Assembly: GCA_037903475.1 (NCBI GenBank)
Contig: JBAJFG010000567.1
Span: 85,001 to 149,000 of the forward strand
Source of the DNA: Ancylostoma caninum
Taxonomy: Eukaryota; Nematoda; Chromadorea; Rhabditida; Ancylostomatidae
Reading direction: 5' to 3'
DNA length: 64,000 nt
A program made the translations under genes and the position numbers. Under the pieces are notes generated by a model. The model searched no databases, had not been told where the DNA came from, and saw only the letters and a list, made by a program, of their open reading frames with translations. How positions within the stretch are numbered: the first letter of the stretch is position 1; each line of letters starts with the position of its first letter. Of this stretch, positions 47,050 to 58,849 are shown piece by piece.

Positions 47050-47549
47050 GTCAAGGCTGCCACTACCCTGTGCAATATATTGGATACTGTTGTTTGTGAA
47101 CAGCCAATAGTATCCCCCAAAACGACCTGATGGGAATCGGTCGCAAGATATCTCACACCAATAGCAACCTGCAATGCAATGGCATTCGCATTTGTCACAG
47201 AATCAACATCGAAATGCTTTGGTACCTGCTGCCTTTTGGAAATTGCCCAAGGTTTCCTCATATCGTCTCCAAGTTTCGATGACAGTAGATTAGTAATCCA
47301 GTCCAAATGACTGTCATTGAAGCGGTATCTCAATTTTATGAGTTTCTGGTTGCGTGAAAGAGTACGGCGGGGATCAATTCTGCCGTACTTTACATTTCTT
47401 TGACGGTTGCTACGTTCGGGGATTATCAACGATTCCATCTCTAAAGCTAACATTGTTTTGTCCAGAATTGTTGAGTGAATGGTGACAAGTAAGTGTGACA
47501 TAAAGTTTGTGAGAAGATCATACCTATTTAAGTTGAAAAGGGAATACAC
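46860..47549 (-). pseudogene. Harbinger transposase, N-terminal part only
   Basis: The frame contains FNDSHLDWITNLLSSKLGDD, then ALQVAIGVRYLATDSHQVVL and GDTIGCSQTTVSNILHRVVA. This is the helix-turn-helix that precedes the catalytic domain in Harbinger transposases (compare the family pattern ALRFYATGSFQ..VGD..G.S.STVSR). It continues RNRASEFARIGKFSS, where families go on to the IDGTHI motif with the first catalytic aspartate, but here the reading turns into unrelated residues and stops. No IDGT block or later DDE residues were found between the ends. The element therefore carries an intact helper and an amputated transposase. Confidence 0.75.
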
Positions 47550-47909
47550 CGCTTGGTCGTCTCCTATATAGTGAATACTCTAGCATCCAATGCTAATGAT
47601 GATAGGTTTTTGATATACTTGATAAGTTTCGAATAGTCCAAAACAATTCAATGCCGATAAGGTACAAATGGTGTAGTGCAATGTGGGCTGTCTCTGAGGC
47701 AAACCCTCACGGGTTCGAATCCTCCCGAGACAAAATACTTTGCTTAATTAAAATCAGTCATCTCGCGGTTTCAGCTCGGTCACCTTGAGGTCAGTTCCTG
47801 GTCTCCATGTGAAACCACGAGGTGACTCCGAGTTCAACCTCGCGGTAAACTCGAGGTTTCGGTCAAATTACTACCACCCCAGGTTTTGTGGTGAGCAGTA
47901 GTCTCTTCA

Positions 47910-48090
47910 AAGGCTAGTACTTACTAGTTTTTACTAGGCCCTGAGTAGGATCAGCGTAAAAATATAGTCTTTGAAGATTGCAGCTGACTGATTTGTTTAA
48001 AATGTTTGACTTCACGACGGTTCCAAACAATAGATATCTATGCAGAGGGGATGACAAGTGAACGTCTCGAAATTGTTCCGAAAAAATTAG
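47910..48090. other. no gene seen
   Basis: Sequence between the Harbinger element and the nested insertions; no exon found on either strand. Confidence 0.4.
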
Positions 48091-48275
48091 CCGATATTTA
48101 TGGCTGCTGCTCGTGAACTTGCAAGTCGGCCGGAAACTTTACGAACTTTTCGCGTTGTCTCGATGCGACGAAAATTGAAACACAATTTGCTCGCACGGCT
48201 GTCGCGACTGCAAAACAAGGAACATTCGCTACCTGCTGGAAATTCCCTCTTACTCACCGAATCATTGTATACATA

Positions 48276-49773
48276 AAGGGTGGCCAAAAAGTATGGGCGT
48301 CATATAAAACGTCATCTTCTTTTCTGGCTGCAGATATTTCATCCTTTCCATTATAACAGCTGCGCAGCCACGTGAAAAATCAGTTTCACAGGGAATTTTA
48401 GAAGTTGCATACCTTGGCTTCGGGTACAGACCTTCAACTTTGCCATCACGAAATCCCCTATGCGCCGCAGGTAGCCCTCACCAATTTCCGACCAGCACTA
48501 CAGATTCAGCGCTGTACATGTTCTGGGTTCGTGATATTCTTATTCTTCAATGTTTCCTCCATGGAACTTCCTACAAAGAAGTCTAATGTATTCAAGCCTC
48601 GAGTGCAGGAAGACCATTGTTAGGGAATCCGGGGGACGCCTCTTCTACAGTGGACGTCAATGGTGTTGGCCCATCTGCGGCCTCGAGAAGGACGCCGCGC
48701 AACCGCTCCGTGCGCGCCACCATGTCTTCTGCTGCTGTTATGCTATTTCTAGCAACTTTTCTTTCCGTTTTAACGATTTTCGATCGAATCGGGTATAAAA
48801 GCGCCTAGGAATAGCATTCCAGCTGCATCCGACACCGATCCTGGTGCTCGTAGCGCGGTTGCGCGGCGTCCTTCTCTAGGCCGCGGATGGGCCACCGTCA
48901 ATGACGTCCACTGTAGGTAGGCAATGGCGTATTGTCCTCGTAAGCGGGAGATTTCGCTTTTCTAAGGAGTTGTGTTGGCACTTTTCAGTACCCATTGGAT
49001 GAGCTCTTTTCCAAGGATCCCGTCTTGCTACAAAGTGGAGTCCTTCTTGTCGATTTTGTTCATGCAAACCAGAGATATCCTCGCATTTGTGGTCACTGTT
49101 CCTCAAACCATTACACCGTATACAACAACTTTGTGACGAATCTCTTTCCTGAAGAGTGTTGCTCACTTTGCCTGATAATTTGGCTGTACGTCTAGGGGCC
49201 TTCAACAACCCAAATAGCAAAAATTTTCTCATCACTCCATGGAACACCTTAGGGGCGGCGCACCTGTCAGAAGCTCAACAACCTGCTCAAGCCTGTCAAC
49301 TGTGGCAACAATGGTTAGATGTTGGGCCTTCGACACGCAATAGTGGCGTCTCAACTTCTTTCTGACAATTACTTAGACGGAAAAACGTGCGGCAATCGGA
49401 CTTTTGGCTATCTCTTTCGCGTTCGCTCCTCCAATTCATGTGATCTTCTTTCAAATGGTAACAGGAATCCTCCTTGTGTTCACCAATCGAGGACAACTTG
49501 GTTTTCTTTTCAGTCTTATTTTCTCGTCAGCCTTCAGTAGCTTGATGATCTCCGGCGCTGTTCGCTAAAGAGTTTTGAGGTTCTCTTTCTATTGCTGCAG
49601 TGGATTATCCAGTGCGGGCATGCTTGTATGACTTAAGAAATCCAACTGATCTATAAGTCAAAATAAGAGGATTTTATGGTGCTGGTAAAATAATTAAAAC
49701 AAATGGGTGATGAAAGTCGAAAATAAAGAAAAAAGAGCGTCAAATGAGGCGCCCATACTTTTCGGCCACCCTG
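48276..49773. mobile_element. mariner/Tc1-type element (1498 bp) inserted in another element
   Basis: Left end AAGGGTGGCCAAAAAGTATG and its complement CATACTTTTCGGCCACCCTG at the right, with TA at 48274-48275 and 49774-49775. No intact transposase is seen. The open frames on both strands are short. A palindromic MITE lies inside. Confidence 0.85.
48648..48913. mobile_element. palindromic TA-flanked MITE inside the mariner-type element
   Basis: Arms CAGTGGACGTCAATGGTGTT .. GGACGCCGCGCAACCG and GCGGTTGCGCGGCGTCC .. TGACGTCCACTG are complementary over about 65 bp. TA flanks it at 48646-48647 and 48914-48915. It is the innermost of three nested insertions. Confidence 0.85.
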
Positions 49774-50148
49774 TATGTCACAGCATTGAATTTGACGCGC
49801 ATCAACCACAAATATCACCTAAATCGTAGGTCCACTCCACCGTCCAAATGTTTGACCACCCAGTAACCTAAATTTAAATCCGCAAACTAGAATATGAAGA
49901 CACAGGAAGCTAACGTCTCACAGGCGCTTGCATCCTAGTTGGAGCTCTGAAGACCTCGTTGAAGAAAACCTAGAAAAAACTGATGATGTGGTGACGGTGC
50001 CCGCGCGCAACACTGCTATGGGGCACTTTCGCTTCTATAACACTTTTGGATCGTACTCTATACTAAAAAAAGTATGCATTTTACGGAGAAGACACTTTTA
50101 TTTTGGAATCAGAAGTCGCTACGGCTAATGAGTGAAATCAACACTTAC

Positions 50149-53100
50149 ATGACCCAAAACCTCAATCGGTAGCAGCAGACGTTATCGCAACACGCGTTGT
50201 AGGAGAAGAAGCTGTCCACGGCGGGGTCTGAACATCTGAAAAGAAAGGTGTGAATTAAGGCACTTCTTGCTTTCCCATGTTATTGTCCTGGGAAGAGAGG
50301 TATTCCTAGAATTTTCACAAACTCTCGGATGCATCCGTGGAATCAAAATGGGCTAGCGCTGTGCATAGAATCCCCACTCTCCCCGAAGTCGGCGGGTCTA
50401 GCAGAACGAGGCGCTGGGCGGCTTGTTTATTTCGAGCAGGGAAGTTTGTTGGCCAGAGGAGTTATGCAAATCCACGCGTCGCCGGAAACCGCACAATCAC
50501 CGGTGATCGGTGGGCTGGGGAGGCGGCCGAGATTGATGGAGGTCAGGAAGAAGCTCTCGCTAACGGCCGCTCCATCGCCTCGCAATCAGGCAATTCGTGG
50601 ACGCTCCGCTCCGCAGTTGGCGCTGTTTTTCTTAGAGTTACGAATGGAGAGTGGTCGAGGCCGGACAAACGCCTTGGGAAGGAACGTGTATCGTTTGCTT
50701 CCATATCTCAGTGTGGTTGATAGGCATGTGGAGGTTGTTATAGATATACAACAATTGATCTTTGATTAGAAACAGAACGATTTCATGGACGGTCCTAATA
50801 ATTAATCAGCTGTGGCTGCGGTGACTATTTCCTGGTGTTTCTGAGTTCCTGCATTTCCAATACCCTACAGCTGGTTCGGGGAGAAATCTCGTACTCTCGC
50901 ACTGCCCTCGCCCAGACTCTCCCCAAATGAATGGTCTCAAAATCTAGTTTCTTCTGTGCGGAGTCGTGTGCATTTATTTCTATAAACAGCAGCTACTGGA
51001 GTTTTTCTTTGTATGGGAATCTCAAAGACGATTCTATAATGACACGTTGCCTTTAAGGCAGAATTAATGTGGCCAAATTTTGCGGTGTTGGACAAACCGA
51101 AAACATATCTCCGAGTGCCACTCAGAATTGACCAATACATTTCGTATTCGGTACTGCTCTCTCCAGAGGGGGCACTAAAACTTTGTCCAGAGGGGTTAAT
51201 GGGGTTATTATCACGAATCTTGCAAACATTTTCTATTGTAACAGCATTTCTGTAGGACATGATAGACCTGCGGTGGATACGGTACTTCAAAGAATTACTT
51301 GTAACAACGTAGAATAGTGGAATCATATGTTGATTACTACTGTCAACATGTTACCATTTTTCTCACAAAAATTGACATTCTTATTCAATTCCGTGATGCG
51401 GTCCCATCATAACCCCTACAGGAACGGTGCTATAGCACAAAAAGGGTGTGATGGTCGTGGCCAGCGTATGAAAGAGAATAAAAAATTCAGTTTGAGATAA
51501 GGATGAGGTAGGTAGTAGAAGGTATGTATAGTGCTGGAGATTCGAAAGATTGCTTAGCCTCCCGGAGAGAAGGAGTCAAAATGCATACTATACGAGCGGA
51601 ATAACGAGAAATTCGGACATTATTTGCAGTGCCTTTTCAAACTTCCTATCATTGGTTGCAGTGATTCCAATCTTGAGATTCGTGCAACATTTCTTAGTTG
51701 TCTCCCTATCAGTTTGCTCATAGCAGGGAGTCCTTCATCTATAATTCGTGGCCTGTCAAGTGCACATTTGCCAGTAATGTCAGGATGATGCATAGTCGAC
51801 TGGCTGCTACTAACAAAAAGCAATTGGTTTGTGAATTGCACTTCCTGTCGGGAGCTCATTGAGATGTACACTAAAAAAACAGAATGTGCAAATTTCTTTT
51901 TTGGTCGGCGCAGCCTTCATTAAAAATTTAAAAATAGATGTCTGAAGTGAAATGTAAGCAAAGGGGTGAGGTAGACGAATGAAACATTGGCGGCTTCCAT
52001 TGCTCTTCAGCTGCTGTTTTCACTCAGATTGCTTTTAAATTACGGATACGTAAATTCACAGAGTGTGCATCAGAAATCTTAATACAGTAACCGGAGTTCA
52101 CCCAAAGATTCATCAGAGTGAGGCTGTTTACCTGAAGCCAAAGCAAGGAAATCAGACGCGTACCCATTAAAATTTATGCGGTCAGATGAACGTGCTATAA
52201 TGAATGTGCTGGTGTGGTTTTGGTATGCTGCCATCAGTGGCGGACCCAGAAAGTGAGCTGGAGGGGAGGAAAGATGGGGAGGCGGTGGGAAAAAAGTGGG
52301 GTCTCCGCCGTTTTGAGGACACGGACGGAAAATAATGATAATAAAAATATCGATTTGAGCACAGAATAATTAATAATAAATATTTGAAAAATAGCAATAA
52401 AGATAAGCAATCAAGATGAAAGTCATGCAAATTTTCCGTTTATTTTATAAAGTGTTTTCTTACCCATTGGAAATTTATTGGTGTATATGTGTATTCATAA
52501 GTTTCCTCGCAGGATCTGCTTGTCCGGTTGATATCCGACCGACAAGGGCCCATTATCGGCAGTATCATTAGTGCTTGTTATTTTCCAGAAACGTACCGCT
52601 CTTGTGCGGCGGAATGAGCATGTGGAAGGATGAATTACACTGTGTAGCACACTAATCAAATATCAGCGGGAAGGATGAGTAACCGTTGTTTCTCCTCCAA
52701 CGGCTAAATATGTATGCTGGATACGGAACTTGCTATCCAGTAAGAACATGTGTACTCACGTGTGTGTCCGTGGACAAGTGCGTGCCAGACTTCGGCAGGA
52801 ACTTGACTCAAGGTAAACGGGACTAAAAGATGAGATGAGCGAAGGGGAGTTCATAGCCGGGACTTGGATCTTGGTCGAATAACCATCCATTCCTTCGGAA
52901 ATAAGAGCAAAGAAGCGAAATTGCACCGAGGAATACTTCATCCATGAGTTCTACTAATTCTGACTGAAACAAGAACAGAATCGAAAATTTTTAAGAATTA
53001 CACCTGAAAAAGTACTTAGCGGTACCCACGGCATCGTTTGTACTAGATTGATCCTACCAAAATTTTGTAACAAGAGTGCACGTACTACTCCTTTTCCAAT

Positions 53101-54853
53101 TCTTGAAGGAAACTTAACTGATTTTAGCAGTAGTTTATGGGGCTATCATGCGAAACTCCTGAAGACAGCACTGCTTCCAGCGCTTATAGAAAGACAGATT
53201 CTGCGCGTATCTTGCTGGAAACAGGCCTGTAGTTGCAGATGGCAACGTACTATCTAGATCTCAAAGAGGATTGGATTTAATTGAATTTGATAAGAGTTAC
53301 AGCTGAAAAAGTACCTAGCAGTACCCACAACACCGTTGGTACTGAACGGATCCTGCTCGAACTTTGTAGTGAGATTACGAGAACTACTCTAGTACCAACT
53401 GCCAGAGGAAATTGGAATTATTTGATTTTGAAAGGTGTTGCTCAGGAATTCTCTGAACCCTAAATTTAGCCTAAAATTTTGGGTTTAGAGACGTGTTAAC
53501 GTGCTCCACCGCCAGTGCCCTTGTTCACACTTGCTAGCTCGTCTGGACATGTCGATGTGCCCTGAAGACACGAAACCCATGTCCTTTGCACGAACTTGTT
53601 TTAACTTGTTTACAACGGGGACTTCGTAGATTCTTGGCTAGGTCTAAGGCGACTTCGTAATTTGTTCTGGACGAGCTAAGCTTGTGGCAAACTCTGGTGT
53701 GTAGCCAGCAGTGCTGGATGCAGGGCGCGTCCACCTCCCCCCACCTGAGAATGGGCCGCCGAATTCTTGCAATTAATTCATAAAAAAGGTAACATAAGCT
53801 TATTTTTCTTGTTTGCTTTTTTTCTCATTTTAAAACATTATTAATTATTTAGTGTTAAAATTAATATTTTTAGTGCTTTTTAGTGTTTTATTACTCCATT
53901 TGTGTCAGTAGAATGGCGGTTGTCGCACTTTTTTCCCACGCCCCTTCCCCCTCGCTACCAACCACGGCGTCGGGTACTGATATCCACGTCTAGATAGCCC
54001 AATCCTACTGAAACCTGGTGGGTAAAGATCTATTATCAGCACTATTATCAATTTGTGTTCGTCATTACACCATATTGGGCCGAAGAATCAAAGTATAGAC
54101 GAGCAAATTTTATTGGATGGGAAAGTGGATTAATACTGGTGGAAACAGATATACACCTGCCTTTTTTCTGCTAAGACTGAATACATTTAATATGGGTACT
54201 GGTGACTTTTTCAGCCTGTCTGCTGAGGTATCCTTGTTTCATGTGAAAGTGAACTTTCTTTTAAATAATTAGATGGAGTGGTAAAATCTTCTCGATTTTC
54301 GATGAAAAGCATTCTTCTGCCCGGAATTGTTGCTCATAAAATTTCTGTAGTTCTGGAGGTCTTCTTCCTGAAATTGCTATTGCTCACGGTCTCACCGCCA
54401 CTAGAAGTTCTGCCGATGGCTGCCAAGTATCTGTTAATTAAGCAGATACTTATTAATACAGTGGAAGCTGGACCTACCAATCTTGTAGAAGGTGAATAGC
54501 TCCTCAATGCACCGAAATTCGGGCCCAGAACAACTTTCTACCAGATTCTGCCCTGGATCCCACTCATGTTCTAGTGTTCCTTCGGAGTCGCGCTGCGTAA
54601 TAAGTAGCGCTTTGAGCTTTCAAGAACATTTCCCAAGAGACATGCGCTGTTTCATGATTGACCTCATTTGGACTGCAAAGCTTAGCCAGCTAATACTATT
54701 AGTCCTAGCAATGAATCTGCTTAACGGTAGAACGAAGGACGCTCCCTGCTTGGAATTCATAATGGGTGTTTCATTCGAACAAACATCGGGACAGGTCGCT
54801 CCAAAAAGTATTGTAACGACTAGAAAAAGGCTGGGGTAAGACATGATAAGCAA
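50149..54853 (-). CDS. secreted or membrane cysteine-rich protein with CC..CC module (six exons)
   Basis: Minus-strand exons in order: 54785-54853, 54478-54592, 54396-54430, 52884-52963, 52760-52822, 50149-50235. Every junction is GT/AG (introns as short as 47 and 61 nt) and all phases match, giving 149 codons plus two bases. It begins with a signal peptide (MSYPSLFLVVTILFGATC). A region with HEWDPGQNLVESCSGPEFRC and a helical segment SELVELMDEVFLGAISLLCS follow. Then comes a dense cysteine block: CPVYLESSSCRSLARTCPRT, then CSDPAVDSFFSYNACCDNVC, then CYRLRFWV. A paired-cysteine block running straight into hydrophobic sequence is typical of nematode single-pass receptors with CC/CX-type modules. 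I cannot name the family. The last exon shown leaves phase 2, so at least one more exon, expected to be transmembrane, is needed. Confidence 0.6.
52235..52475. mobile_element. hAT MITE copy, right end eroded
   Basis: CAGTGGCGGACCCAGAAAGT at the left is intact. GGGGTCTCCGCCGTTTTGAG and the AT-rich centre follow. The right side fades near CCCATTGGAAATTTATTGG. It lies in the intron between the 50149 and 52760 exons of the cysteine-rich gene. Confidence 0.7.
52985..53425. repeat. two diverged ~140-bp direct repeats, ~295 bp apart
   Basis: CACCTGAAAAAGTACTTAGC .. GTACTACTCCTTTTCCAAT and CAGCTGAAAAAGTACCTAGC .. AACTACTCTAGTACCAACT align along their length. They are older than the other tandem duplications. 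Located in an intron of the minus-strand gene. Confidence 0.75.
53707..53985. mobile_element. hAT MITE copy, diverged
   Basis: CACCTGAGAATGGGCCGCCG and CACTTTTTTCCCACGCCCCT are the internal landmarks of the family. The ends (GTGCTGGATGCAGGGCGC / CACGGCGTCGG) are altered. Confidence 0.6.
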
Positions 54854-55288
54854 GTACTTTCGGGCAGATTGCTCATGTACTCAGTACTAAATGGAGGGCT
54901 TCAATATTTTTGAGGATTTCCATGAGTCACGCCGGCCCTATGCCCTTCCCTTGCCAGGCCTGAAGTACAATCCCCCCCCCCCCCCACCGAAAAGTTATTA
55001 CGAGTTTTGCAGCTGCATGGCTAATGCATCTCGAAGCAAGCGTGTGCAAATGCGCTGATTAATTTCGAAAATAGGTAGTCTGTTCTCTCGGCAGTGTATC
55101 TATGGTGTGGTTCTCCGCGCATTCTCATATTACTTTGCGTGGCTGCAAATTGAATCGCGTAAACAGTTTGTTATGCTTTCTGCTGTGGATGTATGTCACG
55201 CATAGGTCTCGTTCTATCTACTTACAAGAGAAGAGGCAGAAATGCTGTCCAAAATAGCCTAGGTACAGATGCAATAAATATTAGGTTG

Positions 55289-55312
55289 TCCCATAAATAA
55301 TGGCCGTTTTGG
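55289..55312. mobile_element. single mariner-type end
   Basis: TTAGGTTGTCCCATAAATAA TGGC, preceded by TA, has the form of a mariner terminus. No partner end or transposase was found downstream, so this is probably a solitary or truncated end. Confidence 0.45.
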
Positions 55313-55599
55313 AGGTGCGCATTCCAAGGTGCGTAACTCAGCTCAAACTTGAGATTTCTCCTTAGAATAAAAAACATTATGATCAGCATTCCCTGCACAT
55401 TTTGGCAGTACAGTGAAACTTGTGTAAGGAAAGAAGCCCAGATCAAAGGAGTCAACGAAGTGCGAAAGGTCAATTTTCAGTACACATTGATTCGCATGAA
55501 TTTTCTAGCCTAAAACTGGATTCACCGCAAGCTCGAAAGCATACTCTATTAGGCAAAGGTCTGCCCAACACAATATTACAAGGAGAGATCCAACGCCCC

Positions 55600-58500
55600 A
55601 CTCAGTGAAATTTTTCTTGGTAGGATGTGAACCTGTGTGGATTTGCCCGCCCCGTCAGCACTTCTGGACATGCACTTTTTTGGCTCACCAGAACTGAGGC
55701 ATTTTCAACCGAATCTCATAGCCAAGCCTAAAATGGTAACAGGCTAGGCATTTGGTAAATTCTACCAGTGCCCTGGTCTAGCTACTGTCTAACAGCTCGA
55801 GCAATATTTCATCTATCAGAAAAAAATCACCTTTTTCTGAGATGTCGAGGTTTGTTGAATTTATCCAGATCTCCCTCAGCGAAACAGACAAAACAAAACT
55901 CCATTTCAACAAGCAATGTCTTCTCATCACTAAAAGTGACCCACTTTCTCGGAAAATTTCGCAACAGTATTTTTTAGAGGAATTAAAGTAAATGGTGTCG
56001 CAAGTGAAGCACTGACTGGCAGTGCTTTTGTTCAAAACCCACTTTGCCCATTTTTTGCCATATTTGGCTGCCAAGAAGGCAGAGCGACCAGTGAATTAGT
56101 TGCGCCCAACCAAGCTGCTAACATGTTCATGGATTGTTTCAAAATCCTCGTTCTGCCTCAAAAACTGTGCTTTCGTATCTGAGAAGTTTCATGACCATAA
56201 CCTTGTCAAAGTTGAAAACTCCTATCGTTCTGGAAGTGTTTCTCTAGTCACAGCTCCTACACGCTTACAACGCGACTACCAGGCCAAACGCAAAGCTAAC
56301 ACCAAATCTGTCCCATTAGGGCAAAAAATAGTCTAAAATCGAAAGAGCACAAAAACCATGTTTTGCCTTATCGTACAATTTCGTCTGCAGAAACCAGAAA
56401 AAGTTTAGTTGAGGAAGCCTTTTTAGAGAGCAGATAAAGCAGGTCTTGCCCTTTGTAATAGTCCAAAGTTTGTCTATCTAGCTTCTGAAATAACGGATTT
56501 ATGAACTTCCAGAGATGCATTACTAGGTTGCGGCCATTTTTTGTGTCTAATACAAAAATGTTCAGAAATCTTTCACCGATAAGTTAACCGGATTTTTAGG
56601 CGTAAGATTTTTACCAGTAGCGTTTGCTTCTAAATAGCTGTTGTAACGAAGTAATAAATGATAAAGTGGTCGACGTTAATCTATCCCGGTTTGTGGGATG
56701 CGCCACGCATTCGACCTCATCTGAGCATCGTAGAGGCATTTAATGCGTATGTGCCCTGTACAGTGACTCGCGGGTGGCTTCCGATCAGGGTAAAGCACAG
56801 GTGCGATATTTCAAACCACCCCTACGTATTTAAAGGAGCAAAGCGGAAAAGCAAGGGGGGTATGTCGCGTTTTTTCTTTATGATTGATCATCGTCCTGCG
56901 ACTCCTATACCATCTTACCTAGGCACTGACTTCGGCAGAATGGCCGACGGCTTCTATTCAGGGAGCATCGTGAAGGGAACGGCGTTTACGACCTAACACA
57001 TCATTTGAGCTGTGGATGAGATGTTCCACATCTCTACGATCCCTGCTGTTACATCAAAATTCTTTCATCACAATAAATTGGTACAGCAACACGGAGTAAT
57101 AGTAATAAGTTAAGTAATAAGACGCAGTAATTAGTGAAATTAGTATGTATTCCTCGCTACAGGAGAACAATCACGATAAATTTCCTAAGTTCCAGTCCAC
57201 TTGTGCAAGTCGCCCACGCTAGATCGGTTCAATATTGCAAGAATTGCACCGAAGTTCGGCTGAAACCCCCCGCGGAGCTGTTTCGCGCTCCTAAGCGATT
57301 CCGCGCTCCATTGCAAAAGATTACTGTAGCTTCCACCACGGAGCAGGTGCGGAAAAGGTGCGTGTATCGCAGCCTTATCGCACCTGCCTTGTGGTGGACT
57401 CTACAGTATTCAGGAGTAGTAGAGAGATGCGCACAAGGCGTCCACTGCGAAGAGGGAGCAGAGAGCGAAAACAAGAAAGTTTACGCAAAAACATGTCAAA
57501 ACATGTCCAAGATTGTTTAAACAAGTTCAATTTTCTAGCAATCTGCCCCCTTTTTTGTTTTATGTTCAGCACGTCCAACATGCTCAAACTTGTTGGACAC
57601 GTTTCCCTGAAAACAGACAGGTTTGTCTATGATGTCTGGAATTTATGTTACAAATTGAGAGAGGCCAAATACTGATGAAAATATAATGAAAGCTGTTTAA
57701 TTGCTCATCGCAATGCAAGACTGTGTACCGCCAAGAATGGCGGAATCATGGAAGTGGTTCACGCCCATGTGAAAGCAAAAGAGGGGCACGTATTTGGAAG
57801 CTCCGAATCGCACCCCGTGCCTTACCCTGCTTCCTATGTGTCATGTCAGTGCTTCATTCTCCCCGACTCCTTTGGTACCAATTTACCAACCCCGGGCGAT
57901 TCGAAGGCTTGGTTGGCCTCGGGTGGGATCGAACCGTCGACCATCGATTGTTGGGGCCATAAATTTGGGCAAGTGTTCTGGATTTTGGCTCGGTCACATA
58001 CGGATCCTTTCCAGAGGCTCCGATAAGTTGCTAGTCGAGCAGTATAACCGCGAACCACTCCTAGGATCGTAAAGATGACGAATCATTGGAATCTACTGAC
58101 TGCTTATAGAAGCTTTTCGCTTTGAAACCTTACCAGAGTAAAATTGAAAATATTACAGGAGATTTCCCCAGCGCATCATCACCATGGCCCACGGTGAGGA
58201 ACTATTTGCTGGAAAATTCGAAACTCAACTACTTCCCTTTGATAAAGCGTCCTTTTTTCTGGAGATGAGAAGTTGAGGAGAACGCTTAGGAGTTAGAGAA
58301 TTACTTCACTTTGTGGGAGACTCAATATGACGTGAAGGATCAACATGGACGTATTGCTTGGCTGCAATTGACCTCCAAATTGGCTAAGTGGAACATCAAT
58401 GTTTGTTATTTTTGTTTGTTAGAACGCAACTACAACGCTTGTCCTGAATATGCGAACACTAAATCAGCGTTTCCGAACTGATTAGATGAATTACGGAGTG

Positions 58501-58845
58501 GGAGGGAGAGGCAGGGAGGTGGGGGGGGGGGGGAGGGGATCAGACATCTACTCTTTCCGGCACATCCCTGCACTATAGTGAAGTTCTCAGTTGCTGCATT
58601 TGAGTTTTGCTTCGGCTCAGCCTAGCAGGGAAGCATGAGCGACTCTGCTTGACTAAATTGTGTGCTAAAGACCTAGCTTTAAGGGGGAAATTTGATTTCC
58701 ATATGTTTTCTCCGGTGCACATTCTATGGTAGAAGCGAAGCTTTTAAATCCTCCTTCGAGAAAATAAGTTTTCCAGGGAAAACCTCTAATTTATAAAACC
58801 GAATAGAATCCTTGCAGATCACCCGGCGGGTGAGCGATGGGATTC
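55600..58845. other. no gene established
   Basis: Frames of 70-128 codons (55.8, 56.1, 56.7, 57.1-57.7 and 57.7-58.1 kb) overlap on both strands and have no splice context or known motif. Much looks like dispersed repeat. Confidence 0.35.
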
Positions 58846-58849
58846 CAAC

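Larger units (their letters stand above)
44289..47879. mobile_element. PIF/Harbinger-type transposon (3591 bp), target duplication CAG
   Basis: Ends GGGTGGTAGTAATTTGGCCG and CGGTCAAATTACTACCACCC continue inward as inverted repeats rich in ACCTCGAGGT blocks. CAG at 44286-44288 and 47880-47882 is an exact 3-bp direct duplication. Two convergent genes lie inside: a Myb/trihelix-like second protein on the plus strand (45792-47049) and a transposase fragment on the minus strand (46860-47549). Two genes of this sort plus a 3-bp duplication are the hallmark of PIF/Harbinger-type elements, although the usual duplication is TWA. A tRNA-like box A/box B pair lies at 47663-47735. The element is inside the large intron proposed for the minus-strand cysteine-rich gene. 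Confidence 0.85.
48094..49810. mobile_element. small inverted-repeat element split by a mariner-type insertion
   Basis: 48094-48275 and 49776-49810 are the two halves of a relative of the 227-bp element at 61854-62080 (in opposite orientation). GTCTCGATGCGACGAAAATT here matches GTCTCGATGCGGCGAAAATC there, and the right piece AATTTGACGCGCATCAACCA matches its end. The 1.5-kb element at 48276-49773 separates them exactly. Confidence 0.8.

Noticed and set aside
47663..47735. Box A/box B-like pair (TGGTGTAGTGCAA; GGGTTCGAATCC) as a tRNA gene
   Set aside because: The acceptor strands do not pair and the anticodon stem is poor. Mentioned only as a tRNA-like remnant of the Harbinger element.
50329..50769. 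Two overlapping plus frames of 146 and 127 codons
   Set aside because: Both are open in the same GC-rich stretch with no splice signals or motif. It looks like a dispersed repeat, and I could not support a protein.
52823..52963. Reading the 52884-52963 exon straight on to a stop at 52823 as the end of the minus-strand gene
   Set aside because: A 61-nt GT/AG intron with a TTTTAG acceptor restores a frame that joins the next two exons in phase and adds the cysteine block, which is more consistent.
57900..57960. Minus-strand GGTTCGATCCC resembling a tRNA box B
   Set aside because: No box A at workable spacing and no pairing acceptor arms.
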